The notes: generated by a model from the sequence alone, not told the origin. A stretch of 64,000 nucleotides of DNA from Roseospira marina (GCF_014197855.1 NZ_JACIGJ010000005.1:186001-250000); one strand, 5' to 3'. Numbered from the stretch's first letter, positions 44,320 through 55,184 are shown. Numbers and translations: made by a program.

Positions 44320-44870
44320 GCGCGCCTAGTCTTCGTCTTTGAGGGCACGTTTAGTGCGCGCACTTGTGTCGACAGAAGGCTACGGAATTTTCGAGACTGC
44401 TTCGACGCGACCTTTTCTGAACCCGAAATCCGGTACTGTTTGCCAGGGGATGGAGTGCACACTGCCTCGACCGCGTGGCTGGCCGTGTTCTCCCGCACCT
44501 CATTGGGCACGAACACCATGCGCAGGCCCATCGCCTTCGCGATCATACGGAGCTTGCGATAGGTCGGGCCGTCCTTGCCCTCGCCGCGTTCCATGGCGCT
44601 GAGGGCGGATTGGTGCAGCCCCGCGGCGGCGGCCAACTCTCGCTGGGACAGCCCGGCGGCCAGACGCAGGGTCTTGATCTGCTCGCCCACCTCCAGGGCG
44701 GCGCTGGACACGGGCGCGTCGGCGGCGAGATCGGGATGGTCCCGTTCCAGTTCACGGACCACATCGCCAAGCCGCGCGCCCGACGCCGGGCGGCGGGGCC
44801 GTTTGGCGATGAGCGGTGGATGATCGGCCCCGACGGCGTGTGAGGCCGGCCGCATGCCGCGATCCGTCAT
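44316..44870 (-). CDS. XRE-family helix-turn-helix protein (antitoxin/regulator-like)
   Basis: 184 aa. The central part is a Cro/C1-type HTH: VGEQIKTLRLAAGLSQRELAAAAGLHQSALSAMERGEG, then a sheet-like AKAMGLRMVFVPNEV as seen in HigA/HipB-type antitoxins. An N-terminal arm of about 60 residues (Pro/Arg/Ala) precedes it, and a basic Ser/Lys/Arg-rich tail of about 50 residues follows (KVASKQSRKFRSLLS). The DNA for the tail (44316-44470) is visibly less GC-rich than the surroundings. Coupled by 4-nt overlaps to genes on both sides. It probably autoregulates the operon. Confidence 0.75.
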   Translation of the reverse strand: MTDRGMRPASHAVGADHPPLIAKRPRRPASGARLGDVVRELERDHPDLAADAPVSSAALEVGEQIKTLRLAAGLSQRELAAAAGLHQSALSAMERGEGKDGPTYRKLRMIAKAMGLRMVFVPNEVRENTASHAVEAVCTPSPGKQYRISGSEKVASKQSRKFRSLLSTQVRALNVPSKTKTRRA

Positions 44871-45316
44871 GATGGTCTCTCCCCGTCGTCGTCACACAAG
44901 CCGATGGACACACAGCGCGCCAGAATCCGCTCTTCCCAGGCCTCTCGCTTGTCGGTCTCCGGATCCGCAAGGGTCGCGCCGAGCACGTGGACCCAGATCA
45001 TGGGATCCCGGTCCTTCCCCTCGGCCTCCCCCTCCACTTCTTCGGCGGCGAACAGCAGGGTGGGGGCGCCCGGTGTCCGGTAGATGTTGAGATCGTCCTC
45101 AATCCGCCACCACACGGGGCAGGACGCCAGATGATCCAAGAGCTCAGCCCGCGTCGTGCCTTCCAATGCCGGCATGTCACGCAAGGCCACGGTCAGGATG
45201 CGATGGCGATCCTCCGCCGTGCCGGCCCGCGCGATGGCCAGGATCTCATCCATGGCCCGGCCCAGATCGTGCGGGCTGTCCGACGGCGTTTCGTAGAAGG
45301 CCAGGGCAATCGGCAT
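44867..45316 (-). CDS. protein of unknown function, first gene of the HTH module
   Basis: 149 aa, acidic, soluble, not recognised. It begins MPIALAFYETPSDSPHD; the body is helical with a possible strand pair near APTLLFAAEEVEGEAEGKDRDPMIWVHVLGA. It does not show the RelE/HigB or HipA toxin patterns. ATG 45316 is preferred to TTG 45328 because the likely promoter -10 (45334-45329) places transcription start at about 45322, only a few bases before ATG 45316: a leaderless or very short-leader mRNA, consistent with the lack of an SD. Its stop overlaps the HTH gene start (ATGA). Confidence 0.65.
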   Translation of the reverse strand: MPIALAFYETPSDSPHDLGRAMDEILAIARAGTAEDRHRILTVALRDMPALEGTTRAELLDHLASCPVWWRIEDDLNIYRTPGAPTLLFAAEEVEGEAEGKDRDPMIWVHVLGATLADPETDKREAWEERILARCVSIGLCDDDGERPS

Positions 45317-45328
45317 TCCCAGTCCCAA

Positions 45329-45357
45329 AATATAATGAATTCTGTATCAGCCCGCAA
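45329..45357 (-). promoter_or_regulatory. promoter of the unknown-HTH-membrane module
   Basis: Minus strand: TTGCGG (45357-45352), 17-nt spacer, TATATT (45334-45329). It sits so close to the gene that the mRNA would begin about 6 nt before the ATG at 45316. Confidence 0.6.
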
Positions 45358-45424
45358 CGGGGGCTCGGCGGCGAGCCGCTGGGCCGGGATCGCCCTTGCC
45401 GTATAGGTGCCATGCGCGAGGACT

Positions 45425-45479
45425 CCGCACAAGCGCAACCACCCCGCGCCGTTGAGACGGGCGGGGTGGTGTTGTGCGG
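45425..45479 (-). terminator. long hairpin after hpnH
   Basis: Arms CCGCACAA (45425-45432)/TTGTGCGG (45472-45479) and ACCACCCCGC (45438-45447)/GCGGGGTGGT (45461-45470) give 18 paired bases around a 13-nt loop, 30 nt downstream of the hpnH stop. No T-run, so termination may need Rho; it also insulates the HTH module from hpnH transcription. Confidence 0.6.
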
Positions 45480-45508
45480 GCTGCTTTGGTGGAATGCGGG
45501 GCCAGCCG

Positions 45509-46753
45509 TCAGGCCGCGTCGGCGTCCTGGGATTCGGCGGCTTTGGCGGCGGCCTTTCGGTTGACGTGGCTGGCACTGCTGGCGCTGGCACCGGTGCAGG
45601 TCTTCCCGCCCGTCGCCTTGGCGGCCTCCTGGGCTGCCTTCGCGGCGTCGGCGCGGCTCATCTGCTGGGTCACGAGCTCGTCGAACACCCATTGCGCCGG
45701 GCGCTGGTTTTCGAACGAGACCTCCGGGGCCATCGGTCCCTCGGTCTTGATGCCGGACAGCGCCAGCTTCAGGGCCTTCAGAGGATGCGCCACCGTATCC
45801 GCCACCGCCGTCGCCTCATAACCGCAGTGCATCATGCAATTGGCGCACTTCTCGTAGCGTCCGGTGCCGTAGCTGTCCCAGTCGGTCTCGTCCATCAGCT
45901 CGCGGAAGGTGCCGACGGTACCCTCGTTCAGCAGGTAGCACGGCCGCTGCCAGCCGAAAACGTTGCGGGTCGGGTTGCCCCAGGGCGTGCAGTCGTAGGT
46001 CTGGTTGCCGGCCAGGAAGTCCAGGTACAGGCCGGACTGGTTCCAGCGCCAGTTCTTGCCCTTGCCCTTGGCGAACAGGTCGCGGAAGAGCTGCTTGGTG
46101 CGCTGGCGGTTCAGGAATACCTGCTGCGTGGCCGCCCGCTCGTAGGCGAAGCCGGGGGCGATGGTGACACCCTCCACGCCCAGCTCATCGGTGGCATAGC
46201 TGACGAAGCTGGCGACGCGCTCCACCTCCACGCCCTCGAACAGCGTGGTGTTGCAGGTCACGCGGAAGCCGCGCCGCCGCGCCTCCTTGATGGCGGCCGT
46301 GGCCTTGTCGAACACCCCGTCCTGACACACGGCGGCGTCGTGGTGCTCCCGGTCGCCGTCCAGATGGATCGAGAACGTCAGGTACGGGCTGGGGGTGAAG
46401 TCGTCCAGGCGCTTCTGCAGCAGCATGGCGTTCGTGCACAGGTAGACGAATCGCTTGCGCTGAATCAGCCCCTCGACGATCGGCACGATCTGACGGTGCA
46501 GCAGGGGCTCCCCGCCGGCGATGGAGACGATGGGGGCACCGCATTCCTCGGCGGCGGCCACACACTCCTCCGCCGACAGGCGCTTGTTCAGGATGCTGTC
46601 CGGGTAGTCGATCTTGCCGCAGCCCGTGCAGGACAGATTGCAGCGAAACAGCGGCTCCAGCATCAGGACGAGGGGATAGCGTTTCTGCCCACGCAGGCGC
46701 TGCTTCATCAGGTAGGACCCGACGCGAAGCTGTTGAATCAAGGGTACGCCCAC
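45509..46753 (-). CDS. hpnH: adenosylhopene synthase HpnH (radical SAM)
   Basis: 414 aa. The radical-SAM cluster motif appears as LFRCNLSCTGCGKIDYP (CxxxCxxC), then SIAGGEPLLH, the SAM-binding GGE, and a SPASM-like Cys region (YEKCANCMMHCGYE). HpnH joins a 5'-deoxyadenosyl radical to diploptene, the first step to extended C35 bacteriohopanepolyols. The last 40 residues are Ala/Lys/Ser-rich and variable. Transcribed after ispH (30 nt apart), a common hopanoid neighbourhood. Confidence 0.95.
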   Translation of the reverse strand: MGVPLIQQLRVGSYLMKQRLRGQKRYPLVLMLEPLFRCNLSCTGCGKIDYPDSILNKRLSAEECVAAAEECGAPIVSIAGGEPLLHRQIVPIVEGLIQRKRFVYLCTNAMLLQKRLDDFTPSPYLTFSIHLDGDREHHDAAVCQDGVFDKATAAIKEARRRGFRVTCNTTLFEGVEVERVASFVSYATDELGVEGVTIAPGFAYERAATQQVFLNRQRTKQLFRDLFAKGKGKNWRWNQSGLYLDFLAGNQTYDCTPWGNPTRNVFGWQRPCYLLNEGTVGTFRELMDETDWDSYGTGRYEKCANCMMHCGYEATAVADTVAHPLKALKLALSGIKTEGPMAPEVSFENQRPAQWVFDELVTQQMSRADAAKAAQEAAKATGGKTCTGASASSASHVNRKAAAKAAESQDADAA

Positions 46754-46783
46754 GGTGTTACCTCACTCGTCTCGATGGGGGGG

Positions 46784-47821
46784 TCAGGCCACGTGCAGGT
46801 CGTGGCGGTCGCGGGAATCATCCGGTTCGATCCCGCGTTCACGCATGGCGTCGGTCAGCACGCGCGGCAGCTTGAACTGCATGTGCTCCTCGATGCCGCC
46901 CAGTTCCTCGGTCTGCGCCGGAGCGACGTGGCCGATCCGGGCCACCAGGTCGCGCACGAGGCGTTCGGGCGCCGAGGCGCCGGCGGTCACGCCGACCACG
47001 GAGACCCCTCGGAACCAGTCGTCTTGTACCATGCTGGCGTCGTCGATCAGAAAGCTCGGCACGCCCATGGTGGTGCCGATCTCCGCCAGCCGGTTGGAGT
47101 TGGAGGAGTTGCGGGCCCCCACGACCAGCAGCAGATCAACCTGCTCCGCCAGCCGCCGCACCGCCATCTGGCGGTTCTGCGTGGCGTAACAGATGTCCTT
47201 GGCGCCCGGACCCTTGATGCCCGGGAATCGCTTCTTCAGCGCCTCGATCACGTCGCGGGTGTCGTCGACGGACAGTGTCGTCTGGGTGACGTAGCCGACC
47301 AGGGTCGGGTCGCGCACGTCCAGCCGCTCCACGTCCTCGACCCGGCTCACCAGATGCACGCCGCCGGGAATCTGGCCCCGGGTGCCCTCGACCTCCGGAT
47401 GGCCCTCGTGGCCGATCATGATGACCTCGCGGCCCTTGCCGACGAGGTTCTGGCCCTCGCGGTGGACCTTGGAGACCAAGGGACAGGTCGCGTCGATGAC
47501 CGGCAGGGCGCGGCGCCCCGCCTCCTTCACGACAGCCTGGGGCACGCCGTGGGCGCTGAACACGGTCATCGCGCCTTCCGGAATTTCGGTCAGTTCCTCC
47601 ACGAACACCGCGCCCTTGTTGCGCAGCGTCTCGACGACGTGTTTGTTGTGTACGATCTCGTGGCGCACGTAGACGGGCGGCCCATAGATCTCCAGGGCGC
47701 GCTCGACGATTTCGATGGCGCGTTCAACGCCGGCGCAAAACCCGCGCGGGCTGGCCAGGATGACACGAAGCGCCTGCGGCATTTCGCCGGGCGGGGTTTT
47801 CACGGGGGCGGACTCGGCCAC
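46784..47821 (-). CDS. ispH: 4-hydroxy-3-methylbut-2-enyl diphosphate reductase
   Basis: 345 aa [4Fe-4S] enzyme, last step of the MEP isoprenoid pathway, giving IPP and DMAPP. Cluster Cys residues in [25 protein letters not shown] and the later [11 protein letters not shown] region are in place. GTG 47821 is preferred to the frame start (TTG 47848) since GGAGG is 8 nt upstream. Supplies isoprenoids for the hopanoids made by the adjacent hpnH and hpnA products; divergent from hpnA. Confidence 0.95.
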   Translation of the reverse strand: MAESAPVKTPPGEMPQALRVILASPRGFCAGVERAIEIVERALEIYGPPVYVRHEIVHNKHVVETLRNKGAVFVEELTEIPEGAMTVFSAHGVPQAVVKEAGRRALPVIDATCPLVSKVHREGQNLVGKGREVIMIGHEGHPEVEGTRGQIPGGVHLVSRVEDVERLDVRDPTLVGYVTQTTLSVDDTRDVIEALKKRFPGIKGPGAKDICYATQNRQMAVRRLAEQVDLLLVVGARNSSNSNRLAEIGTTMGVPSFLIDDASMVQDDWFRGVSVVGVTAGASAPERLVRDLVARIGHVAPAQTEELGGIEEHMQFKLPRVLTDAMRERGIEPDDSRDRHDLHVA

Positions 47822-48031
47822 GTGGCGATCCTCCGACAAGGAGATCAAAAAAGGTGCCCCCTGTGTATAGGGTCGGCACGTCGCGATGCAACATTACGGT
47901 CAGACCCTTCGAAATGCGGGGTTTTCCGTGCGACTGGATCGCAACAGTGGGCGGTCTTGTCCGCGGCGCGATCCCGCGCTAGGCATGGCCGTCCCCACGC
48001 ATCTCTCGTTTCCTCCTGGAGAGCCTCCGTC

Positions 48032-49021
48032 ATGCCCACCCTTGTCACCGGCGGCACCGGATTTGTCGGCACGGCCGTCGTGCGCGCCCTGCTTGCGCGC
48101 GGCGAGGCCGTGCGCTGCCTCGCCCGGCCCGGAGGCGACCGTCGCAATCTGGCGGGGCTCGACGTCGAGATCGTCGAGGGCGACCTGACGGACCCGGCCT
48201 CTTTGACGCGGGCCGCGCGCGGCGTGGAGGCGCTCTACCATGTCGCCGCCGATTACCGGCTGTGGATTCCCGATCCGGCGGCGATGGAGGCGGCGAACGT
48301 TCAGGGCTCCGTCAACGTGATCCGCGCGGCGCTGGACGCGGGGGCACGGCGTGCGGTCTACACCAGCTCCGTCGCCGTGCTGAAGCCCCACGCCGACGGC
48401 ACGCCCGCCGACGAGGACACGCCGACGACCGAGGCCGACATGATCGGCGCCTACAAGGGCAGCAAGTTCCGCGCGGAACGGGCGGTACGGGCGCTGGTGG
48501 CGGACGGCGGCGCGCCGGTGGTGATCGTGAACCCCTCCACGCCGATCGGGCCGCGCGACATCAAGCCGACGCCGACCGGCCGTATCATCGTGGAGGCGGC
48601 GGCCGGGCGCATGCCGGCCTACGTCGATACCGGCCTGAACGTAGCGCATGTGGACGATGTCGCCGCCGGTCACCTGCGTGCGTTCGACCACGGAACGCCG
48701 GGGGAGCGTTACATCCTGGGCGGGGAGAACCTGACGCTGGCGGACATCCTGGGCGAGGTCGCGCGTCTGTGCGGGCGCCGGCCGCCCCGGGTGCGTTTGC
48801 CGCACGATCTGATCCTGCCGTTCGCCTGGGCGGCGGAGGGCGTGGCCCGGATCACGCACAAGGAGCCGTTCGCCACCGTAGACGGCTTGCGGATGGCCAA
48901 GAAGCATATGTTCTTCACCTGCGCGAAGGCCGAGCGGGATCTGGGCTACCGCGCTCGGCCCGCTGCCGAGGCGATCGCCGACGCGGTGGCGTGGTTCCGC
49001 GCCAACGACGATCTGCGCTGA
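48032..49021 (+). CDS. hpnA: hopanoid-associated sugar epimerase HpnA
   Basis: 329 aa NAD-dependent epimerase/dehydratase (extended SDR): VTGGTGFVGTAVVRALLARG at the N-terminus, YTSSVAVL and YKGSKFRAE (catalytic Tyr-x3-Lys), NPSTPIGPRD and VAHVDDVAAGHL. These features match HpnA of hopanoid clusters, proposed to modify the sugar-like side chain. ATG 48032 has GGAG upstream; the much longer open frame in the same phase (from 45407) is antisense to hpnH and ispH and is an artefact. Confidence 0.92.
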   Translation: MPTLVTGGTGFVGTAVVRALLARGEAVRCLARPGGDRRNLAGLDVEIVEGDLTDPASLTRAARGVEALYHVAADYRLWIPDPAAMEAANVQGSVNVIRAALDAGARRAVYTSSVAVLKPHADGTPADEDTPTTEADMIGAYKGSKFRAERAVRALVADGGAPVVIVNPSTPIGPRDIKPTPTGRIIVEAAAGRMPAYVDTGLNVAHVDDVAAGHLRAFDHGTPGERYILGGENLTLADILGEVARLCGRRPPRVRLPHDLILPFAWAAEGVARITHKEPFATVDGLRMAKKHMFFTCAKAERDLGYRARPAAEAIADAVAWFRANDDLR

Positions 49022-49121
49022 TATCTGCACCGGGGCCGTCATTTTTGCGCCAAGAACCTGCGCGACCCTGATATGGATCGATCCTCCGACTAGGACCTGA
49101 ACAGGACAGGAGTCAGACACG

Positions 49122-50009
49122 ATGCCCTCCGCCGTTTTCCGGGCCCTCGCGTTCCGTCGCGCTCCGTTGCGGGTGCCCCGTCGCCGCGCCGCCCGGACGG
49201 CGGTGCTTCTGGCCGGCGTCGCCCTGATGGCGCTGCCCGCATCCCACGCCGCCGCACAGGACAACCGGGCGCTCATCGCCGACATGCAGGTGCGCATTAC
49301 GCAGCTTGAGGACATGGTTCGCGACCTGACCGGCAAGCTGGAGGAGGCGGACTACCAGCGCCGGCAACTCGAGCAGCGTATGGAGCGGATGGAGCGTGAA
49401 ATCGATGTCCGTGTCGGCGCCCTTGAGGGAAGCGGCGCCGGAGGGGCCGGCCTGGGGGGCGCGTCCTCGGGGGCGCCCTCGGCCGCCCCATCGGCGGCAC
49501 CGGGACAGCCGCTGGCGCCCGACAGCGGCGTGCTGGGCTACATCACGCCCCCCGCCGGCTCCTCGGGCAGCGGAAGCGGCGCGTCGTCCCTGGATTCCGC
49601 GGCGGCGCGTGCCGTTCTGCCGTCCGGTCCGCCGGAGGCGCAGTACAATCACGCGTTCTCTCTGTTGCGCCAGGGCGACTACGCGCGCGCCGAGCAGGCG
49701 TTTCAGGCGTTCATCGAGGTGAACGGAAGCCATTCCCTGGCCGGCAACGCCCAGTACTGGCTGGGCGAGACCCATTACGCGCGCGGCAATTACGAGGCCG
49801 CCGCCGTGGCCTTCGCCAAGGGCTACAAGGAGTATCCCAACAGCTCCAAGACGCCGGACAACCTGTTCAAACTGGGCATGTCGATGTCGGCGCTCGGCAA
49901 AAAGCGGGAATCCTGCGCGGCGTTCCAAAAGCTGCGGGCCGACTATCCCAGTTTGGGTGGGACGTTGCAGCGACAGGTCGACGATCAGATGGCCCGGAAC
50001 GGGTGCTAG
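49122..50009 (+). CDS. cpoB: cell division coordinator CpoB / YbgF
   Basis: 295 aa periplasmic protein: signal peptide (VLLAGVALMALPASHAAAQ), an N-terminal trimerising coiled coil (LIADMQVRITQLEDMVRDLTGKLEEADYQRRQLEQRM), a Gly/Ala/Ser linker, and three C-terminal TPR units starting QYNHAFSLLRQGDYARAEQAFQAFI and QYWLGETHYARGNYEAAAVAFAKG. It links the Tol system to peptidoglycan synthesis. Normally next to pal, which is absent here. Its end overlaps the tilS start by 7 nt. Confidence 0.93.
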   Translation: MPSAVFRALAFRRAPLRVPRRRAARTAVLLAGVALMALPASHAAAQDNRALIADMQVRITQLEDMVRDLTGKLEEADYQRRQLEQRMERMEREIDVRVGALEGSGAGGAGLGGASSGAPSAAPSAAPGQPLAPDSGVLGYITPPAGSSGSGSGASSLDSAAARAVLPSGPPEAQYNHAFSLLRQGDYARAEQAFQAFIEVNGSHSLAGNAQYWLGETHYARGNYEAAAVAFAKGYKEYPNSSKTPDNLFKLGMSMSALGKKRESCAAFQKLRADYPSLGGTLQRQVDDQMARNGC

Positions 50010-51403
50010 GCCACGCGGCGCCGCTCGATACCGCCACCTTTGCGGCGTGTATGCGGCCCTTGGGGCCGTTCGAGCCAGCGCCGCGCCTCGCCGTCGGAGT
50101 CTCCGGTGGTCCGGACAGTCTGGCGCTCGTGCTTCTTGCTCACGACTGGGCGGTGGCGCGCGGCGGGTCGGTCACCGCCCTGACGGTGGACCACGGCCTG
50201 CGCGCGGAGTCCGCCGTCGAGGCCCGGGCCGTGGCAGCTTGGATGGCGGCCGCCGGCATTCCCCATCACACGCTCGCCTGGCACGGCCCACATCCGGTGC
50301 ATGGGCTCCAGGCGGCGGCGCGCGCCGCGCGGTTTGATCGGCTGGAAGACTGGTGCCGGCGCCACGGCGTGCTGGACCTCCTCCTTGCCCATCACCGTGA
50401 CGATCAGGCCGAAACGCTGTTGCAACGCCTGGGGCAGGGGAGCGGCCCGGACGGCTTGGCCGGCATGGCCCCGGTCTCGTACCGCCGTCATGTGCGGGTG
50501 GTGCGGCCGCTGCTCGATGTCCCGGGGGCCTGCACCCGGGCCACGCTGACCGCGCGCGGGCAGACCTGGATCGAGGATCCCAGCAACGCAAACAGCCTGT
50601 TCCAGCGGGTGCGCGTGCGTGATTTGACGCCTGCCCTCGCGGACGCGGGGGTGGCCGGCCCAGGGCTCGCTCTGGTGGCGGCGCGCGCGGCGGAACGGCG
50701 TGAGGAGCATCGCCGGCGCCGCGATGTCCGGCTGGTCGAGGCGGTGGCGCTGGATGCATTCGGGGTGGCGCGGGTCGATATGGCGCGTCTGCTGGCGGGA
50801 CCGCCGAGCGAGGCGCGCGCCGCGCTCGGTCGTCTGCTGGCCTGCGTGGGGGGCCGGGACCGATCGCCCCGTGTACAGCCGCTGGAGCGCCTGCGCCGCC
50901 ATCTGTTGGACGGATCGGCGGCGGGGATGACGCTCGGCCGCTGCCATCTGTGGCCAGCGGGTGAGGGCACATGGCGCGTTTGTCGCGAGGGCCGCCACCT
51001 CCCGGACCCGATGCCCGTGCCGCGCCCCGGCGACCCCGCCGTGCTGTGGGACGGGCGCTTGAGTGTCCGCGTGCCGGCGAGGGACGGGGGACCGGACGCG
51101 GATCCGGGTGGCCGCTGGATTGGGGCGCTGGGGGCTGAAGGCTGGCGGACCGTCGTTCGGGCACTCCGCGAGGCCGGGCGGCCGGTCCCTCCGGTGCCGG
51201 CGCCGGCCCGGGCGGTGCTGATGGCGGTCCGGTCGTCGGACGGTCTGGGTGGGGACGGTATGGTTGGTGCCGTGCCGCAGATCGGCTATTCTACCCGGTC
51301 CGCAGAGGGCCATGCCGGTCTGGTCGTCCGACCGGCCGCCCGGCTGTCCCTGACCGAGGCCGCCCGCCGCTTGTACGAATCCGCGGACGGCCTATGTGAG
51401 TGA
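50003..51403 (+). CDS. tilS: tRNA(Ile)-lysidine synthetase
   Basis: 466 aa N-type ATP pyrophosphatase that converts C34 of the tRNA-Ile(CAU) anticodon to lysidine. P-loop SGGPDS (34-39), DHGLR and HHRDDQAETLLQRLGQGSGPDGLAGM are diagnostic. The GTG start lies inside the end of cpoB. The C-terminal domain (after about residue 220) is poorly conserved, as usual. Followed 75 nt later by ftsH, a widely conserved order (cpoB-tilS-ftsH). Confidence 0.94.
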   Translation: MLGHAAPLDTATFAACMRPLGPFEPAPRLAVGVSGGPDSLALVLLAHDWAVARGGSVTALTVDHGLRAESAVEARAVAAWMAAAGIPHHTLAWHGPHPVHGLQAAARAARFDRLEDWCRRHGVLDLLLAHHRDDQAETLLQRLGQGSGPDGLAGMAPVSYRRHVRVVRPLLDVPGACTRATLTARGQTWIEDPSNANSLFQRVRVRDLTPALADAGVAGPGLALVAARAAERREEHRRRRDVRLVEAVALDAFGVARVDMARLLAGPPSEARAALGRLLACVGGRDRSPRVQPLERLRRHLLDGSAAGMTLGRCHLWPAGEGTWRVCREGRHLPDPMPVPRPGDPAVLWDGRLSVRVPARDGGPDADPGGRWIGALGAEGWRTVVRALREAGRPVPPVPAPARAVLMAVRSSDGLGGDGMVGAVPQIGYSTRSAEGHAGLVVRPAARLSLTEAARRLYESADGLCE

Positions 51404-51478
51404 GGAACAGTAGGTCAGCCGGAGCGTGCCGGATCGCCAAAAGGTCCCGCCGCCGCCGCGAAACAAAGGGTCCGAACC

Positions 51479-53416
<1,938 letters not shown>

Positions 53417-53423
53417 GGCGGTG

Positions 53424-54665
53424 ATGGCTCCGGAGAGTGGAGGGGACGCGGCGGCGTTTCCGTCCGTGGCCCCGATCAGTCGGTCGTATGTCCGGGATCC
53501 GGCCCTGCCCTGGGACTTGTTCCAGGGTGGGGCCTTGGTGAATCCCCTGAAGGGGCTCCAATTCGCACCCACCGGTCTTCTGCGCGGTCCGGCGGCGCAG
53601 CAGGCCCGGGCGGTGCGGCGCGCGCGGGCGCTGGCGGGGCGGGACGATGTGGCCTTTTCCGCTGTGACTTTGTTTCTGCGGCCCGACGATCAGGGCCCGT
53701 GGCATGTCCACGGTTGCGATCTGCCGACGCTGGCGCTGTGGGCCGAGGCGCACGGGCCGACCATGCAGGCCATCGTCGCGGCCGGGCTGAACCGCCTGAC
53801 CGCGCCACGCGCGCCTTTTGCGGGCCTGAGCTTGGATCGTCCCCGCATCATGGGCATCGTCAACTGTACGCCGGATTCGTTCAGTGACGGTGGCGACTAC
53901 GCCAGCGCCGAGGCGGCCGTCGCGCGCGGTCTGGCGATGCTGGAGGCGGGCGCGGACGTGCTGGATATCGGCGGGGAAAGCACTCGTCCCGGCTCGGACA
54001 CGGTGGAGGTCGACGAGGAAATCCGCCGCATCGTGCCGGTGGTGAAGGGGCTCGCGGAGCGGGGGGCCCTGATCTCCATCGACACGCGCCGGGCGGCGGT
54101 CATGGAGGCCGCCCTGGCGCATGGTGCGCGCATTATCAACGACATCACGGCCCTGGCCGGAGACCCGGACTCGTTGGGCGTCGCCGTCCGGGCGGGTGTG
54201 CCGGTGATCCTCATGCATATGCAGGGGGAGCCGCGCACCATGCAGGCAAACCCGACGTACGGTCGGGCGCCGGCCGACGTCTATGCGTGGCTGGCGCGCC
54301 GTGTGACGATCTGTGTGTCGGCCGGCATGCCGGTCGGGCGAATTTGCGTCGATCCGGGCATTGGTTTTGGCAAGACGCTGGACCACAATCTCGATCTTCT
54401 GGCGCATATCGGCCTGTTTCACGGTCTGGGCTGCGCCGTGCTGGTGGGGGCGTCGCGCAAGAGCCTCATCGCCCGGGCGTCAGGGGCGGTGGATGGAGAG
54501 GGGCGCCCGACGGATCGGGCCAAGGACCGGATGCCGGGATCTTTGGCGATCGCCCTGGGCGCCGCCGAGCAGGCCATCCAGTTCATGCGCGTTCATGACG
54601 TGGAGGAAACGGTACAGGCCGTGCGGGTCGCGGAAGGGATCCGCCGGTTTCAGGCGGGCGCATAA
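53424..54665 (+). CDS. folP: dihydropteroate synthase with N-terminal extension
   Basis: 413 aa. The C-terminal 270 residues are a complete dihydropteroate synthase TIM barrel: IMGIVNCTPDSFSDGG, DIGGESTRPGSD, SIDTRR, NDITAL, GIGFGKTLDHN and GASRKS. It condenses pABA with the pterin pyrophosphate in folate synthesis. Ahead of it stand about 135 extra residues (RDPALPWDLFQGGALVNPLKGLQF...) that are not part of the standard enzyme. ATG 53424 lies 8 nt after the ftsH stop. Confidence 0.93.
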   Translation: MAPESGGDAAAFPSVAPISRSYVRDPALPWDLFQGGALVNPLKGLQFAPTGLLRGPAAQQARAVRRARALAGRDDVAFSAVTLFLRPDDQGPWHVHGCDLPTLALWAEAHGPTMQAIVAAGLNRLTAPRAPFAGLSLDRPRIMGIVNCTPDSFSDGGDYASAEAAVARGLAMLEAGADVLDIGGESTRPGSDTVEVDEEIRRIVPVVKGLAERGALISIDTRRAAVMEAALAHGARIINDITALAGDPDSLGVAVRAGVPVILMHMQGEPRTMQANPTYGRAPADVYAWLARRVTICVSAGMPVGRICVDPGIGFGKTLDHNLDLLAHIGLFHGLGCAVLVGASRKSLIARASGAVDGEGRPTDRAKDRMPGSLAIALGAAEQAIQFMRVHDVEETVQAVRVAEGIRRFQAGA

Positions 54666-54725
54666 GGCGCGTGTGGCCCCTTCGGTCTCTTGACCGCGCG
54701 GCTGTGCGGGGGCCATAAGTCCAGT

Positions 54726-55016
54726 ATGTTTGGATTGAGTCTCTCAAAGGTGCTGTTCACGGTCCTTGTCGTGGTCGTGGTGTGGGGCGCCTTCAAATAC
54801 TACAGCCGGGCCATGAGCGGTGGCTCCCCTGGTGATCGCCCCAGCCTGCGCGAGAAGGTCGAGCGTGCGGCCCAGGACGCCGTGCGCAAGCGCATGGGCG
54901 AGCAGGACGCCCGCGCCGCCTCGTCCGCGCAGGCCACCGAGGATTTGGTGCGCTGCCCGAAGTGCGGCGCCTACCACCCGGCGGGCATCCCGTGTGACTG
55001 CGGCTACGGCCGGTAG
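54726..55016 (+). CDS. small membrane protein with C-terminal zinc ribbon
   Basis: 96 aa. One N-terminal membrane helix (LSKVLFTVLVVVVVWGAF), a charged linker (LREKVERAAQDAVRKRMGEQ) and a compact four-Cys zinc ribbon, CPKCGAYHPAGIPCDCG. The topology suggests a cytoplasmic ribbon anchored to the inner membrane. Function unknown. Downstream of folP, in the place where glmM is often found in related genomes. An imperfect hairpin (about 55056-55082) follows. The gap to hpnN (55017-55304, 288 nt) holds the hpnN terminator and no gene. Confidence 0.75.
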   Translation: MFGLSLSKVLFTVLVVVVVWGAFKYYSRAMSGGSPGDRPSLREKVERAAQDAVRKRMGEQDARAASSAQATEDLVRCPKCGAYHPAGIPCDCGYGR

Positions 55017-55184
55017 CGACGGTTTCCTTGCATTTGGCGCGTCGGTGACTGCAAAACAGGGGACGCGACGATGTCCCTGTTCTGACGCGCTTTTGAGCGA
55101 TACCGCACCGTCACCGCGCTGCTCATGAGATCCCTCCGCCCTAAACAGGGCATTCGGGGTGCAGTAACATATTTTTTTACCAGT

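Noticed and set aside
43954-44562. 202-codon plus-strand frame overlapping the small membrane protein and XRE gene
   Set aside because: It overlaps the end of soxV and lies antisense to two coupled minus-strand genes that show membrane helices and a clear HTH.
45407-48031. Very long open frame on the plus strand in phase with hpnA, suggesting a 1204-aa protein
   Set aside because: It is antisense to hpnH and ispH, both clear full-length genes. The predicted residues are His/Gln/Arg/Gly-rich antisense translation. Only the part from 48032 is real (HpnA).
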